Shown here piece by piece: positions 33,149 to 42,046 of a DNA stretch of 51,740 nt. The stretch covers positions 1 to 51,740 of the forward strand of contig JAKORH010000298.1 of NCBI GenBank assembly GCA_029777935.1, written 5' to 3'. A program made the position numbers and the translations under genes. The notes below the pieces were generated by a model. The model searched no databases, was not told where the DNA came from, and was given only the letters and a program-made list of their open reading frames with translations. Source of the DNA: Pseudomonadota bacterium. GTDB taxonomy: Bacteria > Pseudomonadota > Gammaproteobacteria > Burkholderiales > Burkholderiaceae. Within the stretch, counting starts at the first letter, position 1. Every line of letters starts with the position of its first letter.

Positions 33149-35434
33149 TCAGTTCAGCCGGATCGCGGTATCGAAGTACCAGGTTCGGCGGATCTCGACC
33201 ACGTCGTACTCGCGTGCCAGTGCAGGCGGAAACGGCGGGTAGGGGCGCAGCCCCTCCACGATGCGCCGTATCGCTGCATCGATTTCCGCCACGCCGCTCG
33301 AGATCTCGAAAGTCACCGCCTCCACCGATCCGTCGCTTCGTATCGCCACCGTCACCATCGGAGGCGTGTGGAGCTGCCTCGTCACCTCGCGGACTGTTTC
33401 GATCGCGGTGTTGAACTGGACCCGCTGCGCCCATGCCTCCGCGTACTGGATGAGTTCGACGTTGGGGTGGGCGCGCCCCCACAGCCTGACTCGACGCGCG
33501 GTGCTCAACGAGTAGGGTAGCGAGGAACGTGAACGAGCGGCCGCGTCACGCTGGGCGGCTTCCTCGTCGAGCTGGCGTCCGATGGCCCGAATCCGCTCTT
33601 CCCGTTTTGCCTCCTCTTCTCGTTGCGCCAGCAGGCGCGCGGCCTCCTGCCGTGCCGCCGCCTGCCGCGCAGCTTCCTCGCGTTCGGCCTCGCGCCGTGC
33701 TGCTTCGGTGCGCGCAGCTTCTTCGCGGGCAGCTTCCTGGCGTTGCGCCTCCAGTCGTGCCGCGGCCTGTCGCGCGGCTTCCTGGCGCTCGGCCTCGAGC
33801 CGTGCGGCCTCGCGTCGTTCAGCCTCGATGCGAGCTGCTTGCTGGCGAGCCGCCTCCTGGCGTTGCGCCTCCAGACGTGCAGCGGCCTGTCGCGCGGCCT
33901 CCTGGCGTTCGCCCTCGAGCCGCGCGCTCTCGCGTCGTTCGGCCTCGATGCGAGCTGCTTGCTGACGAGCCGCCTCCTGACGCTGCGCTTCCAACTGTGC
34001 CGCGGCCAGTCGCGCGGCTTCCTGGCGCTCGGCCTCGAGCCGTGCCGCCTCGCGTCGTTCAGCCTCGATGCGCGCGGCTTGCTGGCGTTCTGCTTCCAGG
34101 CGGGCGGCCTCGACGCGCTCGGCGTCCTGACGAGCGGCTGCCTGACGCTGTTCCTCCAGCCGTGCCGCGGCCAGTCGCGCGGCCTCCTGGTGTTCAGCTT
34201 CGAGCCGTGCGGCCTCGCGTCGTTCAGCTTCGATCCGCGCCGCCTCCTGGCGCGTGGCCTCCTGACGCAGCGCCTCCTGTCGTGCCGCCGCCGATCTCGC
34301 GGCCTCCTGGCGTTCGACTTCCTGACGCTGCGCCTGCAGTCTTGCCGCCTCCTGCCGCGCGGTCTCCTGTCTTTCAGCCTCCAGTCTCGCGGCTTCCTGG
34401 CTTTCGGCCTGCAGTCGTGCGGACTCGAGTCGTGCGGCTTCGGCGCGTGCCGCTTCCAGGCGCTCGGTTCCCTGCCGCTGCGCCTGCCGCGCAGCTTCCT
34501 GGCGTTCGGTCTCCAGTCGCGCGGCTTCGGCACGCGCGGCCTCCAACTGTTCCGCCTGACGTTGCGCCTCTCCCGGAAGTTCGAGCCTGGGTACTTCAGC
34601 GGCTCGCTCCGGTCCCTCCGGTTGGGCTCGCTCCTGCGCTGCCTCGCTGCTATCTCGAGGAGTGGGCACCACGGTTTGCGTGCTCGAAGCGTCTGGTGCA
34701 GCCGCGATGACAGAGGTTGGCGTCGAGGGAGCGACAGGCTCGACCGATCTCGCCTCGTCGGTCTGCTCGGCGGCGACTACCGGTTCAGCGATCGGTGCGG
34801 AAACTGCTTCACCGGACCCTTCGGTACGCAAAGGCGAGGTCGCAGGAGCCGCATCGGTCGCGACCTCCGGCTTCGCCGCAATCTTGGCCGCCGTCTCGGC
34901 CTTGGGCGCGATCGCTTCCGCCCTCCGGGCCCGGGTCCGCGCAGGCGACGGGGATGGAGTCGGTGTCGGCCGCGCGGCGACAGTCCGGTGCTCGATCGAT
35001 GCCTGCTGCACCGGCTCCTCGGCCGGAGAACCCGCAGGCTCCGCGGCTTCGGTCTGTGCGGGCACGAGTTCGACGCGCAGGCTTGCAATTGGCGCCGCGA
35101 TCCGCCGCTCTTGCCACGGAAAGCCGAAGCCCGGGAGCCCCGATTCCTCGTCACCGAAAGTCAGGCTGAACAGCAGCGCGTGAAACGACAGGGATAGCAG
35201 GAATGTGAGAGCCAGCCGCCTGCGATCGGCGCTCGTGCGCTGGTTCGGCTGAGTGCCGTGGCCGGGGGCTCCCGGAGATCGCGGCAGCCTTGGCTCAGTC
35301 GGCGGCGCCGGCTCGGCGCCGGGATCTTTCGAACTCGACAGTGCTCGATCATCGCTGCCGGGACACGGCTGTCGGGGCGCGGCAGGACGCTGCCTGCTCT
35401 CTGGGGACGCAGTCTTGTCGGGCTCACCGGCCAT
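33149..35434 (-). CDS. TonB/TolA-like protein with a long repetitive helical segment
   Basis: The 761-residue protein has a cytoplasmic proline-rich N-terminus and one membrane segment (about 71-92). A Pro/Ala/Thr-rich linker to about residue 290 follows. Residues about 291-618 are almost only A, R, E, Q and L, with phrases such as EAARLEAERQ. A C-terminal TonB-like domain (about 645-761) contains VTVAIRSDGSVEAVTF, SGVAEIDAAI and YPPFPPALA. The layout is like TolA: an inner-membrane anchor, a periplasm-spanning helix, and a domain that touches an outer-membrane partner. The helical region is longer than in typical TolA. No tolQRB or exbBD genes are nearby. The gene lies 282 bases after a trypsin-like protease gene. 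Confidence 0.75.
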   Translation of the reverse strand: MAGEPDKTASPESRQRPAAPRQPCPGSDDRALSSSKDPGAEPAPPTEPRLPRSPGAPGHGTQPNQRTSADRRRLALTFLLSLSFHALLFSLTFGDEESGLPGFGFPWQERRIAAPIASLRVELVPAQTEAAEPAGSPAEEPVQQASIEHRTVAARPTPTPSPSPARTRARRAEAIAPKAETAAKIAAKPEVATDAAPATSPLRTEGSGEAVSAPIAEPVVAAEQTDEARSVEPVAPSTPTSVIAAAPDASSTQTVVPTPRDSSEAAQERAQPEGPERAAEVPRLELPGEAQRQAEQLEAARAEAARLETERQEAARQAQRQGTERLEAARAEAARLESARLQAESQEAARLEAERQETARQEAARLQAQRQEVERQEAARSAAARQEALRQEATRQEAARIEAERREAARLEAEHQEAARLAAARLEEQRQAAARQDAERVEAARLEAERQQAARIEAERREAARLEAERQEAARLAAAQLEAQRQEAARQQAARIEAERRESARLEGERQEAARQAAARLEAQRQEAARQQAARIEAERREAARLEAERQEAARQAAARLEAQRQEAAREEAARTEAARREAEREEAARQAAARQEAARLLAQREEEAKREERIRAIGRQLDEEAAQRDAAARSRSSLPYSLSTARRVRLWGRAHPNVELIQYAEAWAQRVQFNTAIETVREVTRQLHTPPMVTVAIRSDGSVEAVTFEISSGVAEIDAAIRRIVEGLRPYPPFPPALAREYDVVEIRRTWYFDTAIRLN
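33700..34180 (-). repeat. 120-bp tandem repeats encoding 40-residue helical units
   Basis: Blocks beginning with the same phrase (on the plus strand GCCTCGATGCGAGCTGCTT or close to it) recur at about 33822, 33942 and 34062, exactly 120 bases apart. Each unit encodes a 40-residue block starting AARIEAERRE. More degenerate, shorter 15- and 30-bp periodicity extends over about 33580-34560. Such arrays are prone to copy-number change. Confidence 0.85.
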
Positions 35435-35716
35435 GGCCCTGCCGAAGCACCTTGGGGATGTTCTTAAACAGCATCCGATCCATTTCCCGATTCACGCGCG
35501 CCAGACGAGAGATCGATTCTTATGGCCCGAACGAGCCGTCGACGCGGAGGGAGCATTGCACACTGAGAAGAGGGAGCGCGGCATGCTTCGCCGCCGGAGG
35601 ACCAGGCTGACCCGACTCAGTGGTCGCAACAGCCAGCCTTGAGGTCAGTTCGTCGTCTTGCGCCTGGGTCCGCTCTTGCCTGACCTCGACCGTTCGCAAA
35701 CGCGAATGCTTGCGGG

Positions 35717-36715
35717 TCAGCGAAACCTTCCCTCCAGCTCTCGCAATCGAAGTCCTCGCGCAGCCAGAAGCGCCGAAACCTGGACGCGCCTCACGTGACC
35801 GTACTCGACCAGGTTGCGCGGTCCATCGCCAGTCGCGCGTGAAAAGAGGCCGAGCACGGAACCATCGACCGCTACAACGGCCGAGCCGCTGTTGCCCAGC
35901 GAGCCGTCGCAATCGGTTTCGAAGTAATCCGTGCCTTCCAGCGAGGAGACCGTGCCACGAGACACGCGCAGATCGCCGTTCGCATCGTCGTAGCCGAACT
36001 GCGCCCTTGCCGCCGCAGTCCGTGCACTGCGAAGCGGAAAGCCCGCCATCCAGACGGGTTCGCCCACGGTGGGCATTCGATCAGCCAGTGTGAGATGAGC
36101 AGTGGGCGCCGGTGCGACTCGCAGCAGCGCGGTGTCTTCGCGCAGTTCGCCGGTGTTGTCGCCGTGATCGCGGATTGCGCGGCTTTCCGGCGGGTTCGAA
36201 GCAAGCCAGACCTCGTCCGCGTCGCGCCACACCCAATCGCCTGTTTCAGTTGGATGGGCCACCTGAACCCGGAGCGTTCGACACGGCATCTCGATGTTGA
36301 TTCGGCCGTCTTGGCGCTTGTGGTTGCCGATTTCGGACGAGACCAGGTGATAGTTGGTGAGGATGTGCCCGCCGGCGGTGATCGCGAAGCCGGTGCCGCC
36401 TCCGATGAGCGGAACTTCCGCCGGCAGCGAACCGCCGTTCTTGAGGTGCTGGCTGAACTCGAAGCGCACCATGCCCATCGAGAACTGCGAGTCGGCGATA
36501 TGCTCAGCGTCAGCGCGCGTGAAGTACCGGTACCAACGCTCGCTGCCATCGGGCCGTGACTCGTTGCGCGCCTTGACGCGGGTTTCCTCCGCATCGCGCG
36601 CCCAGTCCAGCAAGAGCACAGTGCGCGGCAGAACCCGAACCAACGCAGCCGCAAGTCGATCTGCCGGAAGTCTGGGGATCGGGCAGCGCGCGGGATCGTG
36701 CAGTCCTTCAGCCAT
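35717..36715 (-). CDS. Trypsin-like serine protease
   Basis: The 332-residue protein shows a chymotrypsin-fold triad: H123 in HILTNYHLVSS, D194 in REDTALLRV and S276 in DGSLGNSGSAVV. GGGTGFAIT (106-113) precedes the histidine, as in DegP/trypsin-like peptidases. The aspartate follows an inserted loop. There is no clear signal peptide; residues 21-38 (LAAALVRVLPRTVLLLDW) are only moderately hydrophobic. No PDZ domain is present. The TonB-like gene is next on the same strand, 282 bases downstream, so a joint envelope role is possible but unproven. Confidence 0.75.
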   Translation of the reverse strand: MAEGLHDPARCPIPRLPADRLAAALVRVLPRTVLLLDWARDAEETRVKARNESRPDGSERWYRYFTRADAEHIADSQFSMGMVRFEFSQHLKNGGSLPAEVPLIGGGTGFAITAGGHILTNYHLVSSEIGNHKRQDGRINIEMPCRTLRVQVAHPTETGDWVWRDADEVWLASNPPESRAIRDHGDNTGELREDTALLRVAPAPTAHLTLADRMPTVGEPVWMAGFPLRSARTAAARAQFGYDDANGDLRVSRGTVSSLEGTDYFETDCDGSLGNSGSAVVAVDGSVLGLFSRATGDGPRNLVEYGHVRRVQVSALLAARGLRLRELEGRFR

Positions 36716-37032
36716 GATCGACGACGAATCGCGTTAGCGGTCGCCAGGCAGGTCAAGGTGCAACCTGATCAGCGATGAATCCCAGCACAGCCGTAAGCGG
36801 CAGGAATGTGCGCTACTCAATCGTCATCCCCGCGAAAGCGGGGACTCCTCATTAGTGTCTTGCTCGACAGAGACCCTGGATTCCCGCTTGCGCGGGAATG
36901 ACGTCCGGGTGCTGAAGTTCATCGCCAATCAAGAGGCGCAAGATGCCGCGACGAGCCTTGTGTCGAAGCGGGTCAGGGTCTACTTCGCGAAAGTGCGTTC
37001 GAGCGTGTCCGATCGTGCCCGTCGGCCCCCGG
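36716..37032. other. Intergenic region with a REP/MITE-like element
   Basis: This 317-base gap holds no gene. It contains an about 80-base element (36823-36903) bounded by inverted GTCAT and ATGAC ends, with two stems (CCCCGC-GAAA-GCGGGG and TTCCCGC-TTG-CGCGGGAA). Two further elements of this class lie at 18601 and 47419. Confidence 0.6.
36823..36903. repeat. REP/MITE-like paired hairpin element
   Basis: Two GC-rich hairpins in opposite orientation with GTCATCCC at one end and GGGAATGAC at the other. It is in the gap between the protease gene and the AraC-family gene and may act as a bidirectional terminator. Confidence 0.6.
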
Positions 37033-38034
37033 TTACGCCGGTCGCGGCGTCTCCGAAGGTCGGCAACCGAACAGTTGCCGGTAGTGCGTGGTGAAATGGC
37101 CCAGGTGCCAGAAGCCCCAGCGCGCGGCGATGTCCTGGATCGACGCCGCACTGCGTGGCGTCGACTTCATTTCGCGCCGCACGCCGTGCAGCCGCGCAGC
37201 GCGCAGGTACTCGACCGGCGACGTGCCGAGCACGTGCTCGAACGCGTACTGCAGGCTGCGGCGGGATACGCCGATGACTTCGCACAGGCGCTCGACGAAG
37301 ATCGGCTCCTCGGTCCGCGACAGCACGTAGTCGGTCGCGCGTTGCACGATCGCGCGCTGGCTGGCGTGGCGCACTTCGTGCATCGGCTGGGCGACCGCGT
37401 CCTGTGCCGCGGCAGCGAGGCCTTCCATCACGTCGTCGCGGATCTGCTCGCGCACGCCGGCCGAGGCCAGCCGTTGCGGGTCTGCCTCGATGGTGTCGAA
37501 CAGCGACCGCGCGAGCGCACGCACGCGGGCGGCCACCGGCGGGTTCATCCGCACGAGGCGATTCGGCGCGCGGCCGTGCTCGGACTCGAAAGCGGCGCGC
37601 GCCGCGCCGAGCGACGCGAGCTTCTCCTGCGGCATGGAGATGCCGACGATATCCAGCGTCGGCGAAGTCAGGAAATCCAGTTCCCCGCACGAGCCCAGCA
37701 CCAGCATCGAGTCGAGATCCATCGGCTGGCCGCAGAAGCGGGCCGTGCCCTCCATCGCCAGCGGTATGCCGAAGGTGACGGAGCCCGGCCACGCGCGCCC
37801 GGCCTGGTAGATGCGGCGGTTGCTGCGCTCGCGGAACACCTGCATCGACTCGAACCACAAATCGGTCGTCAGGCCCTCGAAGCGCCCGGGCGCGAGCTGG
37901 CGATAGACCTGGTCCCACTCGCGCAGGCGCTGAGCCGCCTCGTCGGCGTCGCAGCTCTCGGTGCGCGCGAATGCGAACCCGGGGGGCGGGTGGCACGCCG
38001 CATCGGTGTGCCTCGCTTCTGTGGCAGCGGTCAT
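37033..38034 (-). CDS. AraC-family activator, candidate regulator of the amine regulon
   Basis: The 333-residue protein has a C-terminal AraC DNA-binding domain (about 235-333). Its two helix-turn-helix units are visible as VERLCEVIGVSRRSLQYAFEHVLG and IQDIAARWGFWHLGHFTTHYRQLFGCRPSE. The N-terminal sensing domain resembles the AraC-binding-like domain of the QhpR/FeaR/EutR group, regulators of amine catabolism; this assignment is by general features. The ATG at 38034 has GGGAGA eight bases upstream. It is divergent from the acyl-CoA synthetase, and the shared 23-bp element lies in the space between them. The same element precedes both amine dehydrogenase operons, so this is the best candidate for their activator. 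Confidence 0.85.
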   Translation of the reverse strand: MTAATEARHTDAACHPPPGFAFARTESCDADEAAQRLREWDQVYRQLAPGRFEGLTTDLWFESMQVFRERSNRRIYQAGRAWPGSVTFGIPLAMEGTARFCGQPMDLDSMLVLGSCGELDFLTSPTLDIVGISMPQEKLASLGAARAAFESEHGRAPNRLVRMNPPVAARVRALARSLFDTIEADPQRLASAGVREQIRDDVMEGLAAAAQDAVAQPMHEVRHASQRAIVQRATDYVLSRTEEPIFVERLCEVIGVSRRSLQYAFEHVLGTSPVEYLRAARLHGVRREMKSTPRSAASIQDIAARWGFWHLGHFTTHYRQLFGCRPSETPRPA

Positions 38035-38178
38035 GGCGATGTCTCCCTGCAGGCATCCGCAGGCGGCGGTCGCGCGCGGTGCCTTGCTCTGTTTGGTGGC
38101 CATTGTGCGGCATCGGGCGCGGTCCCGGCAATCGGGTGCTGCCGATGCATTGCGCGGCGGAACTGCCGGAGCGGGGCG

Positions 38179-38223
38179 ATTGCCGAAGCGGGATAACGGC
38201 CCGCCGCGGTTCGTCGCTAGTCT
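38179..38223 (+). promoter_or_regulatory. Predicted activator site and promoter of the acyl-CoA synthetase
   Basis: 38179-38201 reads ATTGCCGA, AG, CGGGATAAC, GGCC. TAGTCT (38218-38223) begins 28 bases after the start of GGGATAA and can serve as -10. A related box TGCCGGAGCGGGG lies 17 bases upstream (38164) and may be a second half-site. The predicted leader is about 46 bases. Confidence 0.78.
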
Positions 38224-38275
38224 GATGGCCCCTGGGTACGGGTGACGTCCGGCGGGGCAACCCTGGAGAAGGTCC

Positions 38276-39961
38276 ATGAGCAAGACACTCCCGAGAGTAC
38301 CGGTCGATCGCATGTCGCTGGTCCGCGGCGTGACCGACGTGCCGTTGTCGGAGCAGACGGTGCACGAGGTGCTCGCCGCCGCGGCACGGCGCTGGCCGCA
38401 GCGCGACGCGGCGGTCTTCCGTGAACAGGGGATCCGTTGGACATGGTCGCAGTTTCTGCAGGAAGTCGAGCGCGCCGCGGCCGGTTTCTGGCAGCTCGGC
38501 ATCCGCAAGGGCGACCGGGTCGGCATCTGGTCGCCGAACCGCTGCGAGTGGCTGGTGACCCAGTTCGCCACGGCGCGCATCGGCGCGATCCTGGTCAACG
38601 TCAATCCCGCGTATCGGCTCGCCGAGCTTGAATACGCGCTGAACAAGGCCGGCGTCCGCGTGCTCGTGACCGCGGCGGCGTTCAAGTCGAGCGACTACCT
38701 TGGCATGCTGCAGGCACTCGGCTTCGGCGGCGCCGCCGGCGCCAAACTGCCGCGCCTGCAGACCGTGGTGCGCCTCGGGGACGAAACGACGGCGGGCATG
38801 CTGAACTGGAGGCGCCTGCTGGAAATGGGCGCGGCGCATGCGGCCGATCTGCCGCCGGCCGAAGCGTTGAACTGCCGCGAACCGATCAACATCCAGTTCA
38901 CCAGCGGCACGACCGGCGCGCCCAAGGGCGCCACGCTCACGCATCACAACATCGTCAACAACGCGCTGGCGATCGCGCAATGCATGCGCTTGACCGAGCG
39001 CGACGGGCTGTGCATTCCGGTGCCGCTGTACCACTGCTTCGGCATGGTGCTGTCGGTGCTGGTTTGCGTGGTCAGCGGCGCCAAGATGGTGTTCCCGGGC
39101 GAAGGCTTCGAGCCGCGCGCGACGCTGGCCGCGGTGCAGGCCGAGCAGTGCACCGCGCTGCACGGCGTGCCGACCATGTTCATCGCCGAGCTCGACCATC
39201 CGGAGTTCCGGCAGTTCGACCTCGGTTCGCTGCGCACCGGCATCATGGCCGGCGCGCCGTGCCCGATCGAAGTGATGCGGCGCGTGCAGGGCGACATGCA
39301 CATGCACGAGGTGACGATCGCCTACGGCATGACGGAGACGAGCCCGGTGTCGTTCCAGAGCGCGACCGACGATCCGATCGAAAAGCGCGTAACCACCGTC
39401 GGCCGCGTGTTGCCGCACCTCGAAGTGAAGGTCATCGATGCCGAGGGGCGCATCGTGCCGGTCGGCAAGAAGGGTGAACTGTGTACGCGCGGCTATTCGG
39501 TGATGCTCGGTTACTGGGAAGACGAGCCGCGCACGCGCGAGGCGGTGCGCGACGGCTGGATGCACACCGGCGATCTGGCGACGATCGACGCTGAGGGCTA
39601 TTGCAACATCGTCGGCCGCGTGAAGGACATGGTGATCCGCGGCGGCGAGAACGTGTATCCGCGCGAGGTCGAGGAGTTCCTGTTCCGCCACCCGAAGGTG
39701 GCGACGGTGCAGGTGTTCGGCGTTCCCGACGAGCGCTATGGTGAAGAGCTCGCCGCGTGGATCGTCACCAAGCCCGGCGTGACCTGTACGGAAGAGGAGA
39801 TCCGGAGCTTCTGCCGCGACCAGATCGCGCACTACAAGGTGCCGCGATACATCCGCTTCGTGCAGGACCTGCCGGTCACGGTGACGGGCAAGCCGCAGAA
39901 GTTCCTGATGCGCGAGGCGATGATGCGCGAGCTGGGGCTGAAAGCCGCCGCCACTGCGTAG
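38276..39961 (+). CDS. AMP-forming fatty-acid/aromatic acyl-CoA synthetase
   Basis: The 561-residue enzyme activates a carboxylic acid to its CoA thioester through an acyl-adenylate. It has the AMP-binding loop [15 protein letters not shown] (about 215-229), GMTETSP (about 355), [11 protein letters not shown] with the ribose-binding aspartate, [16 protein letters not shown] (about 448-463) and the C-terminal catalytic lysine in VTGKPQKF. It looks like the FadD/LcfB branch; substrate range cannot be read directly. Because it shares its predicted activator site with two amine dehydrogenase operons, it probably activates an acid derived from an amine: amine to aldehyde to acid to acyl-CoA. No aldehyde dehydrogenase is in the window. 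AGAAGG precedes the ATG. Confidence 0.9.
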   Translation: MSKTLPRVPVDRMSLVRGVTDVPLSEQTVHEVLAAAARRWPQRDAAVFREQGIRWTWSQFLQEVERAAAGFWQLGIRKGDRVGIWSPNRCEWLVTQFATARIGAILVNVNPAYRLAELEYALNKAGVRVLVTAAAFKSSDYLGMLQALGFGGAAGAKLPRLQTVVRLGDETTAGMLNWRRLLEMGAAHAADLPPAEALNCREPINIQFTSGTTGAPKGATLTHHNIVNNALAIAQCMRLTERDGLCIPVPLYHCFGMVLSVLVCVVSGAKMVFPGEGFEPRATLAAVQAEQCTALHGVPTMFIAELDHPEFRQFDLGSLRTGIMAGAPCPIEVMRRVQGDMHMHEVTIAYGMTETSPVSFQSATDDPIEKRVTTVGRVLPHLEVKVIDAEGRIVPVGKKGELCTRGYSVMLGYWEDEPRTREAVRDGWMHTGDLATIDAEGYCNIVGRVKDMVIRGGENVYPREVEEFLFRHPKVATVQVFGVPDERYGEELAAWIVTKPGVTCTEEEIRSFCRDQIAHYKVPRYIRFVQDLPVTVTGKPQKFLMREAMMRELGLKAAATA

Positions 39962-40094
39962 CATCGCGGTCACGAGTACGTAGACATCCGAGCGGTTCGC
40001 GTGCGTGAAGTGCGGCGCAGCAAGAATGCCGCGCCGGCTTTCCTTGATCTCCGGCATATTGCGCACCGCGCATTGCGCTGACGATTCGCATCCG

Positions 40095-40139
40095 ATTGCC
40101 GATCCGGGATAACAGCCCACGAAGAAAGCAAGTTAACTT
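40095..40139 (+). promoter_or_regulatory. Predicted activator site and promoter of the aau operon
   Basis: 40095-40117 reads ATTGCCGA, TC, CGGGATAAC, AGCC. TAACTT (40134-40139), or TTAACT one base earlier, begins 27-28 bases after the start of GGGATAA. A weaker TGACGATTCG box lies 18 bases upstream (40079). The predicted leader to aauB is about 100 bases. Confidence 0.78.
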
Positions 40140-40244
40140 CTCGCGGACCTCCGGGCAGCGGCAAAGAAGACGAGCAAGCCGCGATCCCGGGATCGGGGTG
40201 GGCGCGACAGCAAGAGAACGTCGCGCCCATGATCGGGAGACAAC

Positions 40245-41468
40245 ATGTCGATGTTCAAATTCAGCGCGGGGCGCCGCCCCGCGACGGTAGTGTTGCAGCC
40301 CGCCGCAGTCGGCGCCGCGCGCGTGCTCGGCCTGGCAATGGTGGCGGCGTTGTCGCTGGCGGCGGCACCGGTGCGGGCGCAGTCGGGCGGCGGCGTCGAA
40401 ACGGTCGGGGTGGCCGCTCTGCCGCCGGCCACGCCGGATCGCCTGTACGTCGCCGACGTGGCGATCTCGCACATCGTCGACGGCAAGTTGCACATACTCG
40501 ACGGCCGGACGATGAAGTACCAGGGCACGATCGCGACGGCGCTGGCGGGCAACTTCACGCTGTCGGCCGATCGCAAGGAACTGTACGTCGCAACGACGTA
40601 CTTCACGCGGCTGAATCACGGCGAGCGCGTCGACCAGGTCGACATCTACGACGCGGCGACGCTGAAGCTGACCGGCGAGGTGCCGATTCCCGCCAAACAC
40701 GCCCAGACTCTGCCGTACCGCGGTTACCTGCGCGCGTCTTCGGATGGGCGCTGGCTGTGGGTGCAGAACGCCACGCCGGCCACCTCGGTCAGCCTCGTCG
40801 ACCTGAAGGCGAAGAAGTTCGTCGCCGAGATTCCGACGCCGGGCTGCTGGGCGCTGCTCACCGTGCCGTCACAGCCGGCGCGCTTCACGTCGGTCTGCGG
40901 CGACGGCTCGCTGCTCACTGTGACCGTCGATGCGGAAGGCAAGGTCGCCTCGCAGCAGCGCGCACCGAAGTTCTTCGATCCCGACGCCGATCCGATCTTC
41001 ATCCACGCCGAATACGACGGCGACCACGTGTATTTCGTGTCGTTCAAGGGCATGGTGCACAGCGTGAATCTGGCCGGCGACAAGCCGGGCTTCGACGCGC
41101 CGTGGCCGCTGGTGCAGGGCGCCGACCTCAAGCGCAACTGGCGGCCCGGAGGCTACGAGCCGCTGGCGCTGGATGCGAAGAAAGGGCGGCTCTATGTCGG
41201 CCTGCATCCGAATGGCAAGGAAGGCAGCCACAAGGAGCCGGCGCGCGAGATCTGGGTCTTCGACACGGCGAAGAAGGCGCGCGTCGCGCGCGTGCCGGGC
41301 TCGATGTCGATCGCGCTGGCCGTCACACGCGGCGACAAGCCGCTGCTGTTCGGCATCGACGGCGTGAAGAATGCGCTGGTGTCGTGGGACGTGCAGGGCG
41401 CGCCGCGCCTGCGCAAGGAACAGATGGCGCCGATCGGCGAAACGTCCACGCTGATCGAGGTGCAGTGA
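40245..41468 (+). CDS. aauB: Aromatic amine dehydrogenase large subunit
   Basis: The 407-residue precursor has a signal peptide (about 1-45, ending VRAQ) and a seven-bladed propeller with strands such as RLYVADVAISHIVDGKLHILDG, GNFTLSADRKELYVATTYFTRLNHG and RLYVGLHPNGKEGSHKEPAREIWVFD. These are characteristic of the large subunits of methylamine and aromatic amine dehydrogenases. Two of these propellers and two TTQ subunits make the alpha2beta2 periplasmic enzyme. GGGAGA lies before the ATG. Upstream is the shared activator element, and three bases after its stop begins aauE. AADH rather than methylamine dehydrogenase is indicated by the small subunit, which is nearly the Alcaligenes sequence over long stretches. 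Confidence 0.93.
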   Translation: MSMFKFSAGRRPATVVLQPAAVGAARVLGLAMVAALSLAAAPVRAQSGGGVETVGVAALPPATPDRLYVADVAISHIVDGKLHILDGRTMKYQGTIATALAGNFTLSADRKELYVATTYFTRLNHGERVDQVDIYDAATLKLTGEVPIPAKHAQTLPYRGYLRASSDGRWLWVQNATPATSVSLVDLKAKKFVAEIPTPGCWALLTVPSQPARFTSVCGDGSLLTVTVDAEGKVASQQRAPKFFDPDADPIFIHAEYDGDHVYFVSFKGMVHSVNLAGDKPGFDAPWPLVQGADLKRNWRPGGYEPLALDAKKGRLYVGLHPNGKEGSHKEPAREIWVFDTAKKARVARVPGSMSIALAVTRGDKPLLFGIDGVKNALVSWDVQGAPRLRKEQMAPIGETSTLIEVQ

Positions 41469-41470
41469 GC

Positions 41471-42046
41471 ATGCCGCTGGACCCGCTGGCCATCGACGTG
41501 GTGATCGCGCGCGCCTGCGGCACGGCGGTGGCGCTGATCCTGCTGATCGGCGCGATCGACAAGCTGCGTGACCGCGAACTGTTCGAGGCGATCGTCGAGA
41601 ACTACCGCGTGCTGCCGGCCGGTGCGGCGTCGCGCTGGTTCGCGCTGCTGCTGCCGGCGACGGAGATCGCTGCCGCGGGCCTGCTGCTGTGGCCGCCGCT
41701 GCGCGCAGCCGGTGCGCTCGGCGCCGTCGGCCTGCTGGCGCTGTTCTCGTTCGCGATCGCGGCCAATCTGGTGCGCGGCCGGCGCGATGTCGACTGCGGC
41801 TGCGGCGGCGCCAGTGGCCGGCAGACACTGTCGTGGTGGCTGGTCGCGCGCAATGCGGTGCTCGCACTGCTCGCGGTGATCGGCGCCGGCGAGGGCGCGG
41901 CGCGCGCCACGGCGTGGCTCGACGCGTTCACCGCGGTGGCCGGCACACTGGCGCTGCTGGCGCTGTACGTGTTCTTCAATCAGATCGGCGCCAACGCGCC
42001 GCGCCTGCTGTCGCTGCGCCGGCCGGCGGGAGGAAACGTGAAATGA
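41471..42046 (+). CDS. aauE: MauE/AauE-type membrane protein for amine dehydrogenase maturation
   Basis: The 191-residue inner-membrane protein has about five membrane segments and the MauE-family pattern: a loop DKLRDRELFEAIVENYRVLP near residues 31-50, and VDCGCGG (near 115) with two close cysteines. MauE and MauD are needed to export and fold the disulphide-rich small subunit; MauE is like the membrane domain of DsbD/VKOR-type partners. It starts two bases after aauB and its stop overlaps the aauD start by four bases. Confidence 0.92.
   Translation: MPLDPLAIDVVIARACGTAVALILLIGAIDKLRDRELFEAIVENYRVLPAGAASRWFALLLPATEIAAAGLLLWPPLRAAGALGAVGLLALFSFAIAANLVRGRRDVDCGCGGASGRQTLSWWLVARNAVLALLAVIGAGEGAARATAWLDAFTAVAGTLALLALYVFFNQIGANAPRLLSLRRPAGGNVK

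Noticed and set aside
33580..34560. CRISPR-like array
   Set aside because: The repeats are in frame, translate to helical heptad-like protein, and have no unique spacers.
36980..40120. 1046-residue minus-strand frame across the AraC and acyl-CoA synthetase genes
   Set aside because: Low-complexity arginine/histidine composition. It is a shadow of two well-recognised genes.
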